Positions 7,104 through 16,903 are shown, counted from the stretch's first letter. The stretch is DNA of 64,000 bases from Cognaticolwellia aestuarii (GCF_002000025.1 NZ_MUZV01000003.1:310001-374000), one strand, 5' to 3'. A program made the numbers and translations. Notes: generated from the sequence alone by a model not told the origin.

Positions 7104-8003
7104 TTAATTCGACCCCTTTTTCTCTTGTTGCTCTTGTTGCCAAGCCCACGTAGGAGATTTAACAAATAACTTAAAGCGGTGTGACCACGACGGAGCATGC
7201 CATAACCTTAAGAAAAACGTACCATAACCAGAGAAAAATACCGTTAACGGATTAACACTATTAACTCTAGGGAATACGCCATAATTAACCGTTTCTTTTT
7301 CTTGTGCAAAACTACCAAACATTTTGTCCCAAATAATCAAGATACCGGCATAATTTTTATCTAAGTACTGTTTATTTGTCGCATGATGTACTCGGTGATG
7401 CGATGGAGTATTAAAAATAGCTTCAATCGGTCTAGGTAACTTTTTTACCGACTCGGTGTGTAAAAGGGTTTGATAAATCTGCACAATAACTTCCGCTAAA
7501 AAGATAATGAAAGGGTTAAAGCCAAGTACTGCTAACGGTAAATGAAAGAACAATGGGAAAAACCAATCCATAGGGCCGTGACGATAGGCAACCGAAATAT
7601 TGAAATGCGGGGAACTATGATGAACGGTATGTGTTGCCCAACCAAAACCATTCATATGTAAAAAACGATGTTCCCAGTAGTATGCCAAATCTGCAAGTAT
7701 GATACAGGCCAAAATTGTCCAACCCGTAACGGGAAGATCAATGATACGGAAATTTTCATAAACATAAAAAAACACTCCCGCATATACGCCAGCAACAAGC
7801 GCTACAATAACAATAAACATCGCTAACGTGGCAAAATTAGCTACGCTATCTCCCATCAAATCCCAAGATAACTTTTTCTTGAACGCATAACGTATTAACT
7901 CAAAAACAAATAATGCTAAAGCGAAAACAAGAAACCAATCATCTAACCAGGTTTCTAGACCATAAATAAAGTCAGTTGATACTACTTCAGATAATGTTTC
8001 CAT
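7104..8003 (-). CDS. Sterol desaturase / fatty acid hydroxylase family membrane enzyme
   Basis: 299 residues, integral membrane di-iron enzyme. The three histidine clusters are present: HRFLH (H112-H116), HTVHH (H125-H129) and HHRVHH (H202-H207). Four or five hydrophobic segments surround them. The family adds hydroxyl groups or double bonds to lipids, sterols or hopanoids; the substrate cannot be told here. The start at 8003 is preferred over an upstream Met because AGGGG lies 5 bases before it. It begins 10 bases after the stop of the upstream GyrI-like gene, so the two are cotranscribed and probably controlled by the TetR protein next door. Confidence 0.9.
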   Translation of the reverse strand: METLSEVVSTDFIYGLETWLDDWFLVFALALFVFELIRYAFKKKLSWDLMGDSVANFATLAMFIVIVALVAGVYAGVFFYVYENFRIIDLPVTGWTILACIILADLAYYWEHRFLHMNGFGWATHTVHHSSPHFNISVAYRHGPMDWFFPLFFHLPLAVLGFNPFIIFLAEVIVQIYQTLLHTESVKKLPRPIEAIFNTPSHHRVHHATNKQYLDKNYAGILIIWDKMFGSFAQEKETVNYGVFPRVNSVNPLTVFFSGYGTFFLRLWHAPSWSHRFKLFVKSPTWAWQQEQQEKKGSN

Positions 8004-8013
8004 ACTTTTCCCC

Positions 8014-8631
8014 TTATTTGTAGATAACTTGCATGCGAACACTAGTCACATCAGCTGATTTATTTAACTGGTGGCGCTCTATAACAGCAGTCACCTCGCG
8101 GCTAAAATCAAGCTTTTGCCAAGCTTTTAATAACTGTATTGAGGTTATGTCATTACCGGTGAGCACTGTTTGATAATACCCTACAGGCAATAAGACGCCT
8201 GTAGGTTTATTGCTTAACTCATCACTATGGTAACCAATAGTAATATCTGCATTTTTAAAATCTTTTGATATGTTTCGATATAGTACATAAGCCGCTGTTG
8301 GGTAATCATTAAGTTTGCTCTGCAATGCCTGATCGCGATAAAACTTGCTCCACAACTGCTCAATATCATTTATTTTCATATGTTGTTCAACACCGAAAAC
8401 ACTTCGTACTGGCGTATTATAAACCGCGTACTTAACATCATTTTTATCGGTGTTCGTTTTTATTTTTTTAGCAATAAAAGGAGATGTTCCAGCTGTAATT
8501 TCCTTTGCTATTTCATGTGCTTGATCAGAAGTAATAATGTCGATATCTGTCGAGCTTGGCTGATAAATAACCCCGAACCAAACAATAACAACAATGATGA
8601 TACTGGTTAAAATTGAAACAAATAAATTCAT
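8014..8631 (-). CDS. Membrane-anchored GyrI-like (effector-binding domain) protein
   Basis: 205 residues from the ATG at 8631. One N-terminal membrane anchor (LFVSILTSIIIVVIVWFGVI) is followed by a soluble domain resembling the GyrI-like/AraC effector-binding fold: KINDIEQLWSKFYRD, YVLYRNISKDFKNADITIGY, GVLLPVGYYQTVLTGND and the C-terminal helix QLLKAWQKL. Such domains bind small molecules. The domain call is from pattern only. An upstream Met at 8694 is rejected because that codon lies inside the operator palindrome. Downstream it is joined to the hydroxylase gene by a 10-base gap. Confidence 0.65.
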   Translation of the reverse strand: MNLFVSILTSIIIVVIVWFGVIYQPSSTDIDIITSDQAHEIAKEITAGTSPFIAKKIKTNTDKNDVKYAVYNTPVRSVFGVEQHMKINDIEQLWSKFYRDQALQSKLNDYPTAAYVLYRNISKDFKNADITIGYHSDELSNKPTGVLLPVGYYQTVLTGNDITSIQLLKAWQKLDFSREVTAVIERHQLNKSADVTSVRMQVIYK

Positions 8632-8673
8632 AACTAACACTTGAGTTGTAATAGGTAGGTGCAAGATACAGTA

Positions 8674-8710
8674 CCAACTATAAATTGTCAACATGACAAT
8701 TTATAGTTGG
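8674..8710. promoter_or_regulatory. 37-bp perfect palindrome containing a TetR-type operator
   Basis: Arms of 17 bases starting CCAACTATAAATTGTCA are exactly complementary across a 3-base centre (ACA). The core ATTGTCA-ACA-TGACAAT (8684-8700) recurs twice at 9362-9421. It sits 43 bases before the GyrI-like gene start and just after the tetR stop, so it is probably the operator of the GyrI-like/hydroxylase operon. It could also form an RNA hairpin ending the tetR transcript. Confidence 0.8.
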
Positions 8711-8715
8711 TGAAA

Positions 8716-9294
8716 CTAAACGAGTGTTGAAATCAGCAATAACGTAGATTTTTTCAGCTTTACCACTTCGTCCATCATGCCCAAAGGTAATAAAGATTCA
8801 CTCATTAAATAATTAGCATAGACGCCTATGGCAACTAATTCTATTTTTTCACTTTCGGAATCTGGGTATTGACTGAGTAGCTCTTCAACAACATGATGAA
8901 TAAACTCTGCCATTATTTTTTCTTGGTCACGCTTAATATCAGGTAACCTCTTTGCTTCAGAAAACAGCGCTTCTCCAATAATCGTATTATTGATATGCTC
9001 AGTTGACCGTGAAGAAAAGAGTATATCTATCAAGGCCTCTGCCCTATTTGATGACGGTAACCATACTTGCATATCTTGCCATTGTTGGGCGTAAGCAGCT
9101 GTCCATCGTGCACTTAATGCACAAATAATTTCATCTCTGTTACCTATGTAATGACGTAAAATAGTGCGCTTCATTTTAGCTGTTTCCGCTAAAAGCTCTA
9201 ATGATACCGCTTGAATGCCTTTATCTAGAATACAAATTTCTAATGCATCTAGTATTTCTTCCCGACGCTGACCAGCCATACTTGGGCGTGCCAT
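8716..9294 (-). CDS. TetR-family transcriptional regulator
   Basis: 192 residues. The N-terminal helix-turn-helix lies at about 10-55 (REEILDALEICILDKG...SLELLAETAKMKRTILRHYIG); the rest is a helical ligand/dimer domain with no family I recognise. The start at 9294 is favoured over the Met six residues upstream because AAGGGGAGAG precedes it. It sits between two control regions that both carry the ATTGTCA-N3-TGACAAT palindrome, so it most likely represses itself, the GyrI-like/hydroxylase operon below it and the divergent diheme lipoprotein operon. Confidence 0.88.
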   Translation of the reverse strand: MARPSMAGQRREEILDALEICILDKGIQAVSLELLAETAKMKRTILRHYIGNRDEIICALSARWTAAYAQQWQDMQVWLPSSNRAEALIDILFSSRSTEHINNTIIGEALFSEAKRLPDIKRDQEKIMAEFIHHVVEELLSQYPDSESEKIELVAIGVYANYLMSESLLPLGMMDEVVKLKKSTLLLISTLV

Positions 9295-9361
9295 AACTCT
9301 CCCCTTAAGCAATAAATTTATTTAATAGTAAGTACTGTTTAGCATATCCTACCTCTTGAAA

Positions 9362-9378
9362 ATTGTCACCTTGACAAT
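9362..9378. promoter_or_regulatory. TetR-type operator copy 2
   Basis: Perfect inverted repeat ATTGTCA-CCT-TGACAAT in the divergent region between tetR and the 9445 gene. The right arm contains TTGACA, which could serve as a -35 box toward the 9445 gene. Confidence 0.75.
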
Positions 9379-9404
9379 ATACCCATTTCCATCATAAGCT
9401 ATAA

Positions 9405-9421
9405 ATTGTCAACATGAAAAT
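9405..9421. promoter_or_regulatory. TetR-type operator copy 3 (one mismatch)
   Basis: ATTGTCA-ACA-TGAAAAT, differing by one base from the perfect palindrome and sharing the flanking CTATAA with the copy at 8674-8710. It ends 23 bases before the start codon of the 9445 gene, where a bound repressor would block transcription. Confidence 0.7.
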
Positions 9422-9444
9422 TTACACTAAAATGGAACATTTGA

Positions 9445-12400
9445 ATGAAAAAACTTATCTTACTTGCCACAATTAGCTTGGTAACGGCTTGTGGTGGAGG
9501 TGGTGCAGATACAGCAAAACCTGTTGTGCCGCCTGTGACTGTGTTGCCGCCAGTAATACCTGCTCCACCAATGGTAATGCCGCCACCACAATTAAGTGAC
9601 TTTGTAGGTTTTGAGTCAGCTCCCGTGCGCCCAATTGCCATGTCAGCTGACAGTAAAACCTTATTTGTTACCAATACCGCGAATAATAGTTTAGAAATAT
9701 TTTCTATTAATCTCGAGGGGGATCTCACCCTAAAACAAAGCCTCCCTGTTGGTTTAGAACCTGTCGCTGTGGCGATATATAACCAAACAGCGTGGGTGGT
9801 TAACCATCTTTCAGATTCAATCAGCTTGGTTGATATATCAACAACCCCAGCAAAAGTTTCACGCACATTATTAGTTGGCGACGAGCCAAAAGATATTGTT
9901 TTTGCAGATAAAAAAGCCTTTATAACCACGGCACACCGAGGGCAGCAACGTATGAATCCTGCGCTTGCTGATGTTAAGGGCAGTGGCGATCCAAAATTAC
10001 ATCATGCTAGTCAAGGGCGCGCTGATATTTGGATATTTGATGCCATAGAGCAAGGTCGCACACTTGGCGGCAAACCGCTAAAAATAATGTCATTATTTGG
10101 TGATAACTTAAGAGGATTAGCAGTAACACCAGATCAGTCAACAGTATATGCAGGGGTTTTAAACTCAGGTAATCAAACAACAGCAGTTCATGAGTCTGTG
10201 ATGTGTTACGGCTATGAAGACGATGAGTACGGGGCTTACCCATGCAAAGTACTTGATGAAATAACCAGCCCAAATGGTTTAAGCGATGGTTACTTGCCAG
10301 GAGGAAGAACTGCGCCGGGGAAAAACGCTGAAGGTAAGCCACAACCCTGGACAAGCATGATAGTAAAGTTTGATAACGACACAGGACGCTGGCTTGACAC
10401 GAAAGGGAGAAACTTTTCCAACGGTATCCGCTTTAATTTACCTGATTTAGATGTTTTTGCTATTGATACAAATAGCTTACAGCAGAAGTCGGCGTTTAAA
10501 CATGTCGGCACCACCCTATTCAACTTGGTGGTTAACCCTATAAATAATAACCTTTATGTTAGTAATCTCGAGGCCAACAATAGTACTCGTTTTGAAGGTA
10601 ACGGTAACTTTGCTAAATCTACTGTACAAGGCAATATTGCACAAAGTAGGATCACCGTTATCGAGCCAAATGCGAATAACGTTAAGCCTCGCCACCTAAA
10701 TCGGCATATTAATTATGCTGATTTAAAAGGTAATAGTAAGGTTAAGCAGCACAGTTTGTCGACGCCATTGCAGCTTGCTATCACTGAAGACGGCTCTACG
10801 CTCTATAGCGCGGTGATCGGCTCAAATAAAGTGGCTAAATTACCCACAGCGCAACTGGAAAACGATAGCTTTTGGGACAATGAAGCCGAAGAGTTTAATC
10901 CTAAAAACTTGAGTAAGCACTATATTAATATAGCTGGCGGTCCGGCTGGATTATTACTCAACGAAAGCAAAAAACGTTTATATGTTTACACCCGTTTCGA
11001 TAACGCGATAGTTACTGTCAATTCACTTCATGATAGTGAGCTCCAACGCATTGCACTTTCAACACCCGAACCTGAAGATTTCATCGCTGGTCGCCAACTG
11101 CTTTACGATGCCAATCGCTCATCTTCAAACGGTGAAGCCGCTTGTGCTAGCTGCCATATTTTTGGTGATACCGATCATTTAAGTTGGAACTTGGGAAACC
11201 CTGATGCTAATAACGGTGAAAACCCATTGCCATTTCCCACCGAGAACCTGTCTGAATTGGGCTGTACTCTGGTTGGTCCTCAAGATGAAAGTTGCCAATT
11301 ATTAGATATTATAAATGGTGATGGAAATAAACGAACATTTGCCGCGATGAAAGGCCCAATGGGAACTCAAACCATGCGTGGCATGCATAATCATGGACAT
11401 ATGCACTGGCGTGGTGATCGCTCTACCGGTTATTTCGGTGATGATATTGCCCAAACACTCGATGAGCGTACTTCATTCAAAAACTTTATTGTCGCTTTTG
11501 AAGGCTTACTTGGACTTGATATTGATTTACCTGCATCGGTGGCGTCAGCCAATAAAACCGCTGATGTTATAGCACTCGAACGTGATATTGATCAGTTTGC
11601 TGATTTCATGCTAAAGGTGGCGTTACCTCCAAACCCCATTAGAAACCTTGATAATAGCTTGTCGAGTTCAGCTCAAAAAGGCGCTGACTTTTTTCATGGA
11701 TCAAGGCGCTCTGACGGCGTTGTAAATGACACGCCTATTAATGGTGACTCAGCTGATGGTGTAAATTGTCAGGGTTGTCATGGTGTTGATCACAATAAAG
11801 GTTTTTATGGTAGCCGCGGTGAAATAGCTCATGGCGGTGAAATTCAGATTTTAAAAGTACCTCAACTTAGAAACTTATATACTCGAGTTGGCATGTTTGG
11901 CTTGCCTGATAGGGAAGGTTTTTTACCATCTGATACCAAACAACATCAAGGTGATCAAATTCGAGGCTTTGGTTTTTTACATGACGGTGCAACTGACAAG
12001 CTATTAAACTTTCTCAGAGGCGCCGTATTTGATAACGGCCAAATAGGCTGTCCTCCTGGCGCTGATGCTCGTTATGGTTGTCATTTTAATGACGGCGCTA
12101 TCGGTATTCCCGATGAAGCAACACGACAAGGTTTAGTCGATTATATGATGGAGTTTGACAATGACTTAGCACCAATAGTAGGTCAACAGATCACCTTAAA
12201 TAGTCGCTCTGCTTTGCAAGTAGTACAACGTATATCACTGTTTGAAGAACGTGCAAAAACAGTATTTACATCAAAAATACTTGGCGGTGAAGTTACTGAG
12301 TGCGATTTAATAGCACTGGGTAGCATTGATGGTAAGCAACGCGGATATTTATTTGATAATAAAGAAAATAAATATCGTAGTGATGCAGCTCGTGAGCCGA

Positions 12401-12543
12401 TGCTAACGTCGAGCCAATTACAAACATTGGCCAATACTGTCACTAATAGCTTAACTTTCACGTGTACTGTACCAGGTAAAGGCTGGCAAAGTGCTTTAGA
12501 TAGCAATTTGAATGGTGTACTAAATTTTGATGAGGGCGCTTAA
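9445..12543 (+). CDS. Lipoprotein with beta-propeller and diheme cytochrome c peroxidase-like domain
   Basis: 1032 residues. Lipoprotein signal with lipobox VTAC at about 13-16, then GGGG and a Pro-rich linker. Residues about 60-560 contain YncE/YVTN-like propeller repeats (NTANNSLEIFSINLEG, VVNHLSDSISLVDI, LYSAVIGSNKVAKL). The C-terminal part has two c-type heme sites, CASCH at 567-571 and CQGCH at 775-779, together with the MKGPMGTQTMRG and HMHWRGDR motifs of the peroxidase/MauG-like superfamily. It is expected on the periplasmic side, anchored by lipid, doing oxidation or electron transfer on an unknown substrate. First gene of the operon facing tetR. Confidence 0.85.
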   Translation: MKKLILLATISLVTACGGGGADTAKPVVPPVTVLPPVIPAPPMVMPPPQLSDFVGFESAPVRPIAMSADSKTLFVTNTANNSLEIFSINLEGDLTLKQSLPVGLEPVAVAIYNQTAWVVNHLSDSISLVDISTTPAKVSRTLLVGDEPKDIVFADKKAFITTAHRGQQRMNPALADVKGSGDPKLHHASQGRADIWIFDAIEQGRTLGGKPLKIMSLFGDNLRGLAVTPDQSTVYAGVLNSGNQTTAVHESVMCYGYEDDEYGAYPCKVLDEITSPNGLSDGYLPGGRTAPGKNAEGKPQPWTSMIVKFDNDTGRWLDTKGRNFSNGIRFNLPDLDVFAIDTNSLQQKSAFKHVGTTLFNLVVNPINNNLYVSNLEANNSTRFEGNGNFAKSTVQGNIAQSRITVIEPNANNVKPRHLNRHINYADLKGNSKVKQHSLSTPLQLAITEDGSTLYSAVIGSNKVAKLPTAQLENDSFWDNEAEEFNPKNLSKHYINIAGGPAGLLLNESKKRLYVYTRFDNAIVTVNSLHDSELQRIALSTPEPEDFIAGRQLLYDANRSSSNGEAACASCHIFGDTDHLSWNLGNPDANNGENPLPFPTENLSELGCTLVGPQDESCQLLDIINGDGNKRTFAAMKGPMGTQTMRGMHNHGHMHWRGDRSTGYFGDDIAQTLDERTSFKNFIVAFEGLLGLDIDLPASVASANKTADVIALERDIDQFADFMLKVALPPNPIRNLDNSLSSSAQKGADFFHGSRRSDGVVNDTPINGDSADGVNCQGCHGVDHNKGFYGSRGEIAHGGEIQILKVPQLRNLYTRVGMFGLPDREGFLPSDTKQHQGDQIRGFGFLHDGATDKLLNFLRGAVFDNGQIGCPPGADARYGCHFNDGAIGIPDEATRQGLVDYMMEFDNDLAPIVGQQITLNSRSALQVVQRISLFEERAKTVFTSKILGGEVTECDLIALGSIDGKQRGYLFDNKENKYRSDAAREPMLTSSQLQTLANTVTNSLTFTCTVPGKGWQSALDSNLNGVLNFDEGA

Positions 12544-12544
12544 C

Positions 12545-12745
12545 ATGGCGGCATCTTTTCCATGGCCATATTTTCTAGGTAGTGCATTATTTATTTGGCT
12601 ACTTTTCGATTTAATAAGAGGTGAAGTTTACCTTTGGCAACCCTATGAGCGCACAACGCAACCAAACATGTATTGGTTTTGTATCATGCTTTGGGCACTA
12701 GTAGCGCTAAGTTGCTTTATTTACCCTCACTGGCCATTTTCATAA
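12545..12745 (+). CDS. Small two-helix membrane protein
   Basis: 66 residues from the ATG at 12545, two bases after the stop of the diheme lipoprotein gene, with GAGGG inside that gene as its ribosome site, so the two are translationally coupled. Two hydrophobic segments, WPYFLGSALFIWLLFDLI and MYWFCIMLWALVALSCFI, are joined by a short polar loop. It may be an anchor or an electron-transfer partner; no family recognised. Confidence 0.7.
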   Translation: MAASFPWPYFLGSALFIWLLFDLIRGEVYLWQPYERTTQPNMYWFCIMLWALVALSCFIYPHWPFS

Positions 12746-12767
12746 TTAAATCGCCAAAATAAAACTT

Positions 12768-12793
12768 AAAAAGTGCCAAATATCGGCACTTTT
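12768..12793 (+). terminator. Hairpin after the diheme operon
   Basis: Stem AAAAGTGCC/GGCACTTTT with a 7-base loop, 23 bases after the small membrane gene and 21 before the Rieske gene. It may stop or attenuate transcription before the oxygenase. Confidence 0.8.
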
Positions 12794-12813
12794 CTCATCT
12801 ATCGGAGCATAAG

Positions 12814-13971
12814 ATGCTTAAAAATGACTATTTACCGGCCAAATCCTATACCGATCCCGCCTATTTCACGTTAGAGCAGGAACACATTTTTTCAAAAACA
12901 TGGGCCTTTGCTGGCCTCAGAGAAGACATTACGAAGCCCGGCCAATTTATCAGTGTGCAAGCAGGTTTAAATAATATTATTGTGATTATGGATGAAAATC
13001 ATACACTACGCGCATATCATAATATTTGTCCACATAGAGGCACACAACTACTAGCACCAAAAGGCAAGGTTGATAAACATATTACCTGCCCTTACCATGA
13101 CTGGCGGTTCGATTTAAATGGCCAGTTACGTTCTTTACCGAAAAAGAATATTGAATTTAAAGATCTCGACAAAAAATGTTTTGCTTTAAAAGCGGCGAGT
13201 GTTGAACTTTGGCGAGGCATGTTATGGGTACATCCAGAAGAAAACCCGATCAAGTTATCACAATGGTTAGGTGAAATTGTCGATCATATTGGTCCTCATG
13301 ATGTTGAAAAACTTGTCGAAGCCACTAACGATGTCGTTGTCAAAGATGTAGCAGCAAATTGGAAAATTGTCATTGAAAACTACATTGACCACTATCACTT
13401 AGCACAATTACACGCTGGCACACTCAATATGTATGATCATGCTAAAGCTAACTTTCAATTCTTTGGCCCTCACTTTGCATTTCATGAGCCATTAACTAAG
13501 AGTTATCATGATAATATTGAGCGTAATTCACCACTACCTCTTATTAAGCATATTGAAAAAGCTGACTTAGCCGCATGGGTCCCTATGTTATTTCCTGGTA
13601 TAGGGCTGACAGCAAGCGAGTCTTCATGGTCAGTATTTCAAGTTATCCCTTTAGCTGTAGATAAAACCCGTATTGTCATCAGAACGAAAATACAGCCTTC
13701 TTCTGATTTAACTTATCTTAGCCAAAGCATGCGCAGCGCATTTTATTGGCGAAACTTAATATTCGCCAAAGATGCAACAGCTAGTGATGATCATCCGCTT
13801 GCCTCAGAAGATTTTTTAGCAGAAGACATATATGTTTGTGAGCAACTACAACGCTCGCTCACTAGCCCTATGTATCAGCAAGGCCCGTCAGCCCTATTTG
13901 GCGAAGCGCCTGTACGCGAGTACCAAAGAATTGTTTGGCAATACATCAAAGCTTACAGCCCTGAACAATAA
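12814..13971 (+). CDS. Rieske non-heme iron oxygenase, alpha subunit
   Basis: 385 residues, cytoplasmic. Rieske [2Fe-2S] ligands are C72, H74 (CPHRG), C92 and H95 (CPYHDW). The mononuclear iron site is D192-x2-H195-x4-H200 in the ENYIDHYHLAQLH segment. The family oxidises aromatic rings, quaternary amines or demethylates substrates; the substrate is not readable. No ferredoxin or reductase gene is nearby, so the electron donor must come from elsewhere. CGGAG lies 7 bases before the ATG. It follows the TetR-flanked diheme operon in the same direction and may read through from it. Confidence 0.9.
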   Translation: MLKNDYLPAKSYTDPAYFTLEQEHIFSKTWAFAGLREDITKPGQFISVQAGLNNIIVIMDENHTLRAYHNICPHRGTQLLAPKGKVDKHITCPYHDWRFDLNGQLRSLPKKNIEFKDLDKKCFALKAASVELWRGMLWVHPEENPIKLSQWLGEIVDHIGPHDVEKLVEATNDVVVKDVAANWKIVIENYIDHYHLAQLHAGTLNMYDHAKANFQFFGPHFAFHEPLTKSYHDNIERNSPLPLIKHIEKADLAAWVPMLFPGIGLTASESSWSVFQVIPLAVDKTRIVIRTKIQPSSDLTYLSQSMRSAFYWRNLIFAKDATASDDHPLASEDFLAEDIYVCEQLQRSLTSPMYQQGPSALFGEAPVREYQRIVWQYIKAYSPEQ

Positions 13972-13984
13972 GTTGATAGTCATT

Positions 13985-14132
13985 GTTTTTGTTTTTGTTT
14001 TTGTTTTTAGTTACTTAAGCGAATAACTTTGGCGGCAGACTTTCGCAAGCCCCTTTAACGAGGGATTTTAGATAGAACTTTACATCGAAACTTATATCGA
14101 AATTTTATCTCGATAACTTTATCTTGAAATTT
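13985..14132 (+). repeat. Short tandem repeats after the Rieske gene
   Basis: Four exact copies of GTTTTT at 13985-14008, then a degenerate series of 12-14-base units of the form AACTTTATATCGA between about 14070 and 14132. No gene overlaps them. Confidence 0.6.
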
Positions 14133-14144
14133 TAGGTAGATGAA

Positions 14145-14172
14145 AATGGCGCTATTGACTAATAGCGCCATT
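14145..14172. terminator. Bidirectional terminator between Rieske and chemoreceptor genes
   Basis: Perfect 12-bp stem AATGGCGCTATT/AATAGCGCCATT with a GACT loop. Confidence 0.8.
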
Positions 14173-14330
14173 ATTCACTTTTTGCTTGGCTTATTTTGTA
14201 ATTTCTTATTGAGAGATTAATAGCCTATGATGCTAAGTATATGGCAGCTCAACCACTGAGGTTTACCACCAAGTCCACTAATATATTCCCCACTAACATA
14301 TTACCAAATATAATTATTTTATCTGATATT

Positions 14331-16364
14331 TTAAAGCTTAAAGCGGGCAACTGAAGCCGTTAACGAGTCAGCTAATTTATTGACCTCATCACTTCGGTTA
14401 GATAAGTCTTGTGACTCTGCCGCGTTATGCGTTGCGGCCTCTGCTGCTTCGCTCATTGTTGCTTCAATATCTTGGCTAAAGCCTAACTGCTCATTAGAAG
14501 CAACGCTGATACTTTTACTCATTTCATCTATGGTGTGCAATGCACTTTCAATTTGTTTAATCGCATTGCTCAATTCTTGACTTTGCGATACACACTCCGC
14601 AGCTTGGTTTTGTCCTTGTGTAATTGCCGAGCCAGCGATTTGTGTTTCTTTTTGTAGTGCATCAATCATATGCTGAATTTCAGCGGTTGAAGCTTGGGTG
14701 CGTGAGGCAAGCGATCTCACTTCATCAGCCACTACAGCAAAACCTCGGCCGTGCTCGCCTGCTCGTGCCGCTTCAATAGCTGCATTTAACGCTAACAAGT
14801 TGGTCTGATCGGCAATACTACCAATCGTATCTAAAATGCCGCCAATACTGTCGCTGTGTTTACTTAATCGTGACATGACTTCAACTGAGTCACTCAAACT
14901 CGTTGATAAAGAGACAATACGATTACTGTTATCATCAGCAATCGAACGTACTTCAAAACTGTGCTTTGAAGCTTCTGAAACATTATTAGCGGTTAAGTTT
15001 GCTTCATCGGTCACACTTGATGAACTAAGAAATATTTTTTCAGCAATTTGTTTCGCATTTGTCACACGAGCAATTTGTGCTGATGTAGATTGCGCAATAC
15101 GGTGACTTTGCTCACTTGTTACTTTGGCTGACTCATCAAGTGAATAGGCGTTTTGACTGATATTTTTTAGTAATGAAGTTAAATCATCACTTAGCTTATT
15201 GATGTTCTTAAATAAATCACCAAATTCATCTTGGTTTTTAATGGTTAACCTTTGCGTTAAGTCACCTTGTGCAATCAAGGCTAATGACTTATTGGCATTT
15301 CTTAAAGGTCCTAACATAGCGCGCGTTGTTACCACGGCGATAAAAGTTGCTAAAACAAGGAAAATAACGGCCATATACATTGCCAAATTTTCGCCTGTCG
15401 CTACCTTAGCTTTCGTGGTCAATTGCAGTGCATCAAAGCGTGCCTCAGCAAGCGATAACAATAAAGTTAGTTGTTGATATGTTGCATTAAAGCTGGTTAC
15501 TGAGCTTTTATAAGCCGCATTGGCATTCGTTGCTTCATTAAGTGCCTGTTGCTTTTGCTGATATAACTTACCTGGCTCAACTAATAAGTCATTTAATATC
15601 GCAAAATGAATAGAAAAGTCTTCAAGTAACGCTTTATCTTCAATGCCAGCAAAAAGCTGGTGCATAAAATCAAAGTTATTTTTTGCATTTGTCACTAAAA
15701 AGCCAACGTCCTCTTTATGCTGAGCTAACACGGTAAGGTCAGCCACTTGCTTTAATCCTGACATGGTGTTTCTTAGTGTAAATAGCATATCGTCTATGCG
15801 TGTGCCGTTACCAATAATGTCTTCTAATAGTTTCGCCTGCCCTGGTAATTCCAGAAGTTCAAGGTCAAGCATATCATTACTCGCTTGATCTAGGCTTGCA
15901 TTAAATAACTGATAATTCGCATCAAATTTATCATTAGCTGTGGCAACATTTTTTTTCGCTAAGTAAAAACGTTCACTTTGAGAAACATAGTTTTGATAGT
16001 GTGTTTGCGCCTGTTTTAAGGCTTGTAACATTTTCGGCTGATCCATTACTTTACTACGTAAAACATTTACCGCTGACAGGAACTGCTGATTTAACTGTGC
16101 ATATTCCTGCTCACTTTGTAGCAAGTCGTCAGTATTTTCCTGCGTAAAGCCTAACGCGCCTACTTTCATCATATTAAGTAGTTTTATTTGCAAAGCGTTA
16201 CTTTGTTTTTGCACCGGAACAGCGAGCAGTTCAACATTACTGTTCGCCTGACTTATTTGGGTTAATGAGTTATAAAAAAAGATGCTCCCCGCAACTAATA
16301 AAACTCCGATTGTCGTGAACCCCATTATTATTTTTTGTTTTATTGTTAATGGTAGGTTGTACAT
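14331..16364 (-). CDS. Methyl-accepting chemotaxis protein
   Basis: 677 residues from the ATG at 16364 (GAGGT 4-5 bases upstream; 18 more in-frame codons precede it without a good start). First membrane helix at about 12-32, a long helical periplasmic sensor domain to about 330, second membrane helix near 335-357 ([19 protein letters not shown]), HAMP at about 360-410 and a cytoplasmic signalling domain with the conserved hairpin tip [19 protein letters not shown]. It relays an unknown chemical signal to CheA/CheW. It stands alone; no che genes are in the window. Confidence 0.93.
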   Translation of the reverse strand: MYNLPLTIKQKIIMGFTTIGVLLVAGSIFFYNSLTQISQANSNVELLAVPVQKQSNALQIKLLNMMKVGALGFTQENTDDLLQSEQEYAQLNQQFLSAVNVLRSKVMDQPKMLQALKQAQTHYQNYVSQSERFYLAKKNVATANDKFDANYQLFNASLDQASNDMLDLELLELPGQAKLLEDIIGNGTRIDDMLFTLRNTMSGLKQVADLTVLAQHKEDVGFLVTNAKNNFDFMHQLFAGIEDKALLEDFSIHFAILNDLLVEPGKLYQQKQQALNEATNANAAYKSSVTSFNATYQQLTLLLSLAEARFDALQLTTKAKVATGENLAMYMAVIFLVLATFIAVVTTRAMLGPLRNANKSLALIAQGDLTQRLTIKNQDEFGDLFKNINKLSDDLTSLLKNISQNAYSLDESAKVTSEQSHRIAQSTSAQIARVTNAKQIAEKIFLSSSSVTDEANLTANNVSEASKHSFEVRSIADDNSNRIVSLSTSLSDSVEVMSRLSKHSDSIGGILDTIGSIADQTNLLALNAAIEAARAGEHGRGFAVVADEVRSLASRTQASTAEIQHMIDALQKETQIAGSAITQGQNQAAECVSQSQELSNAIKQIESALHTIDEMSKSISVASNEQLGFSQDIEATMSEAAEAATHNAAESQDLSNRSDEVNKLADSLTASVARFKL

Positions 16365-16433
16365 AGACACCTCTGAAATAATTAAGTTTTTATGCTCTCG
16401 CATATATCTTTCAATCACTTAGATTGATACCCG

Positions 16434-16461
16434 ATTATAAATAGCTAAAGCTAAATGTAAA
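16434..16461 (-). promoter_or_regulatory. Sigma-70-like promoter of the chemoreceptor gene
   Basis: On the minus strand, TTTACA (-35) and a perfect TATAAT (-10) are separated by 16 bases, about 70 bases upstream of the start codon. Confidence 0.6.
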
Positions 16462-16903
16462 GAGTGGTCTTACCAGAGTGATCATAGTCAGCAACACTCT
16501 GACATATCCACCACTTATCATTATGGTTGCTAATTATAAATTTTGGTTGTTATTTCATTACCCATAATACAAACAGCCAGCTCTTATTGAATATCACATT
16601 TAAGTCACTAAGGCATGCGCATAAACTGTTCTCCCTGTAATACCATTAGGTTTAAAGAAACACTATTATTTCTTAGCAACGCTCAATGACATGCACCAAA
16701 ACAATGCAAAAATTCAATAGTAACTAAAGCTTTATTGATATTAATAAGCTAGCGCAACGCAAATATAGTTTTTAAGTTTATAACCTCAGTTATTAACATG
16801 AGCGATCGGTGTTACCTGTAGTTTAAGGCGGCTAAATAAGGCGTTCACCCCAACTACGCTACGGATAAGGAGTTCGATACTGTTATTCAATTTGATGCAT
16901 TAT
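16462..16903. other. Intergenic region, no gene seen
   Basis: About 440 AT-rich bases between the chemoreceptor and the diheme peroxidase genes, which are both on the minus strand. No open frame with a ribosome site, no strong hairpin followed by Ts and no repeat was found. Confidence 0.5.

Noticed and set aside
8631-8694. A longer GyrI-like protein starting at 8694
   Set aside because: That start codon lies inside the operator palindrome and has no ribosome site; the Met at 8631 directly precedes the membrane anchor.
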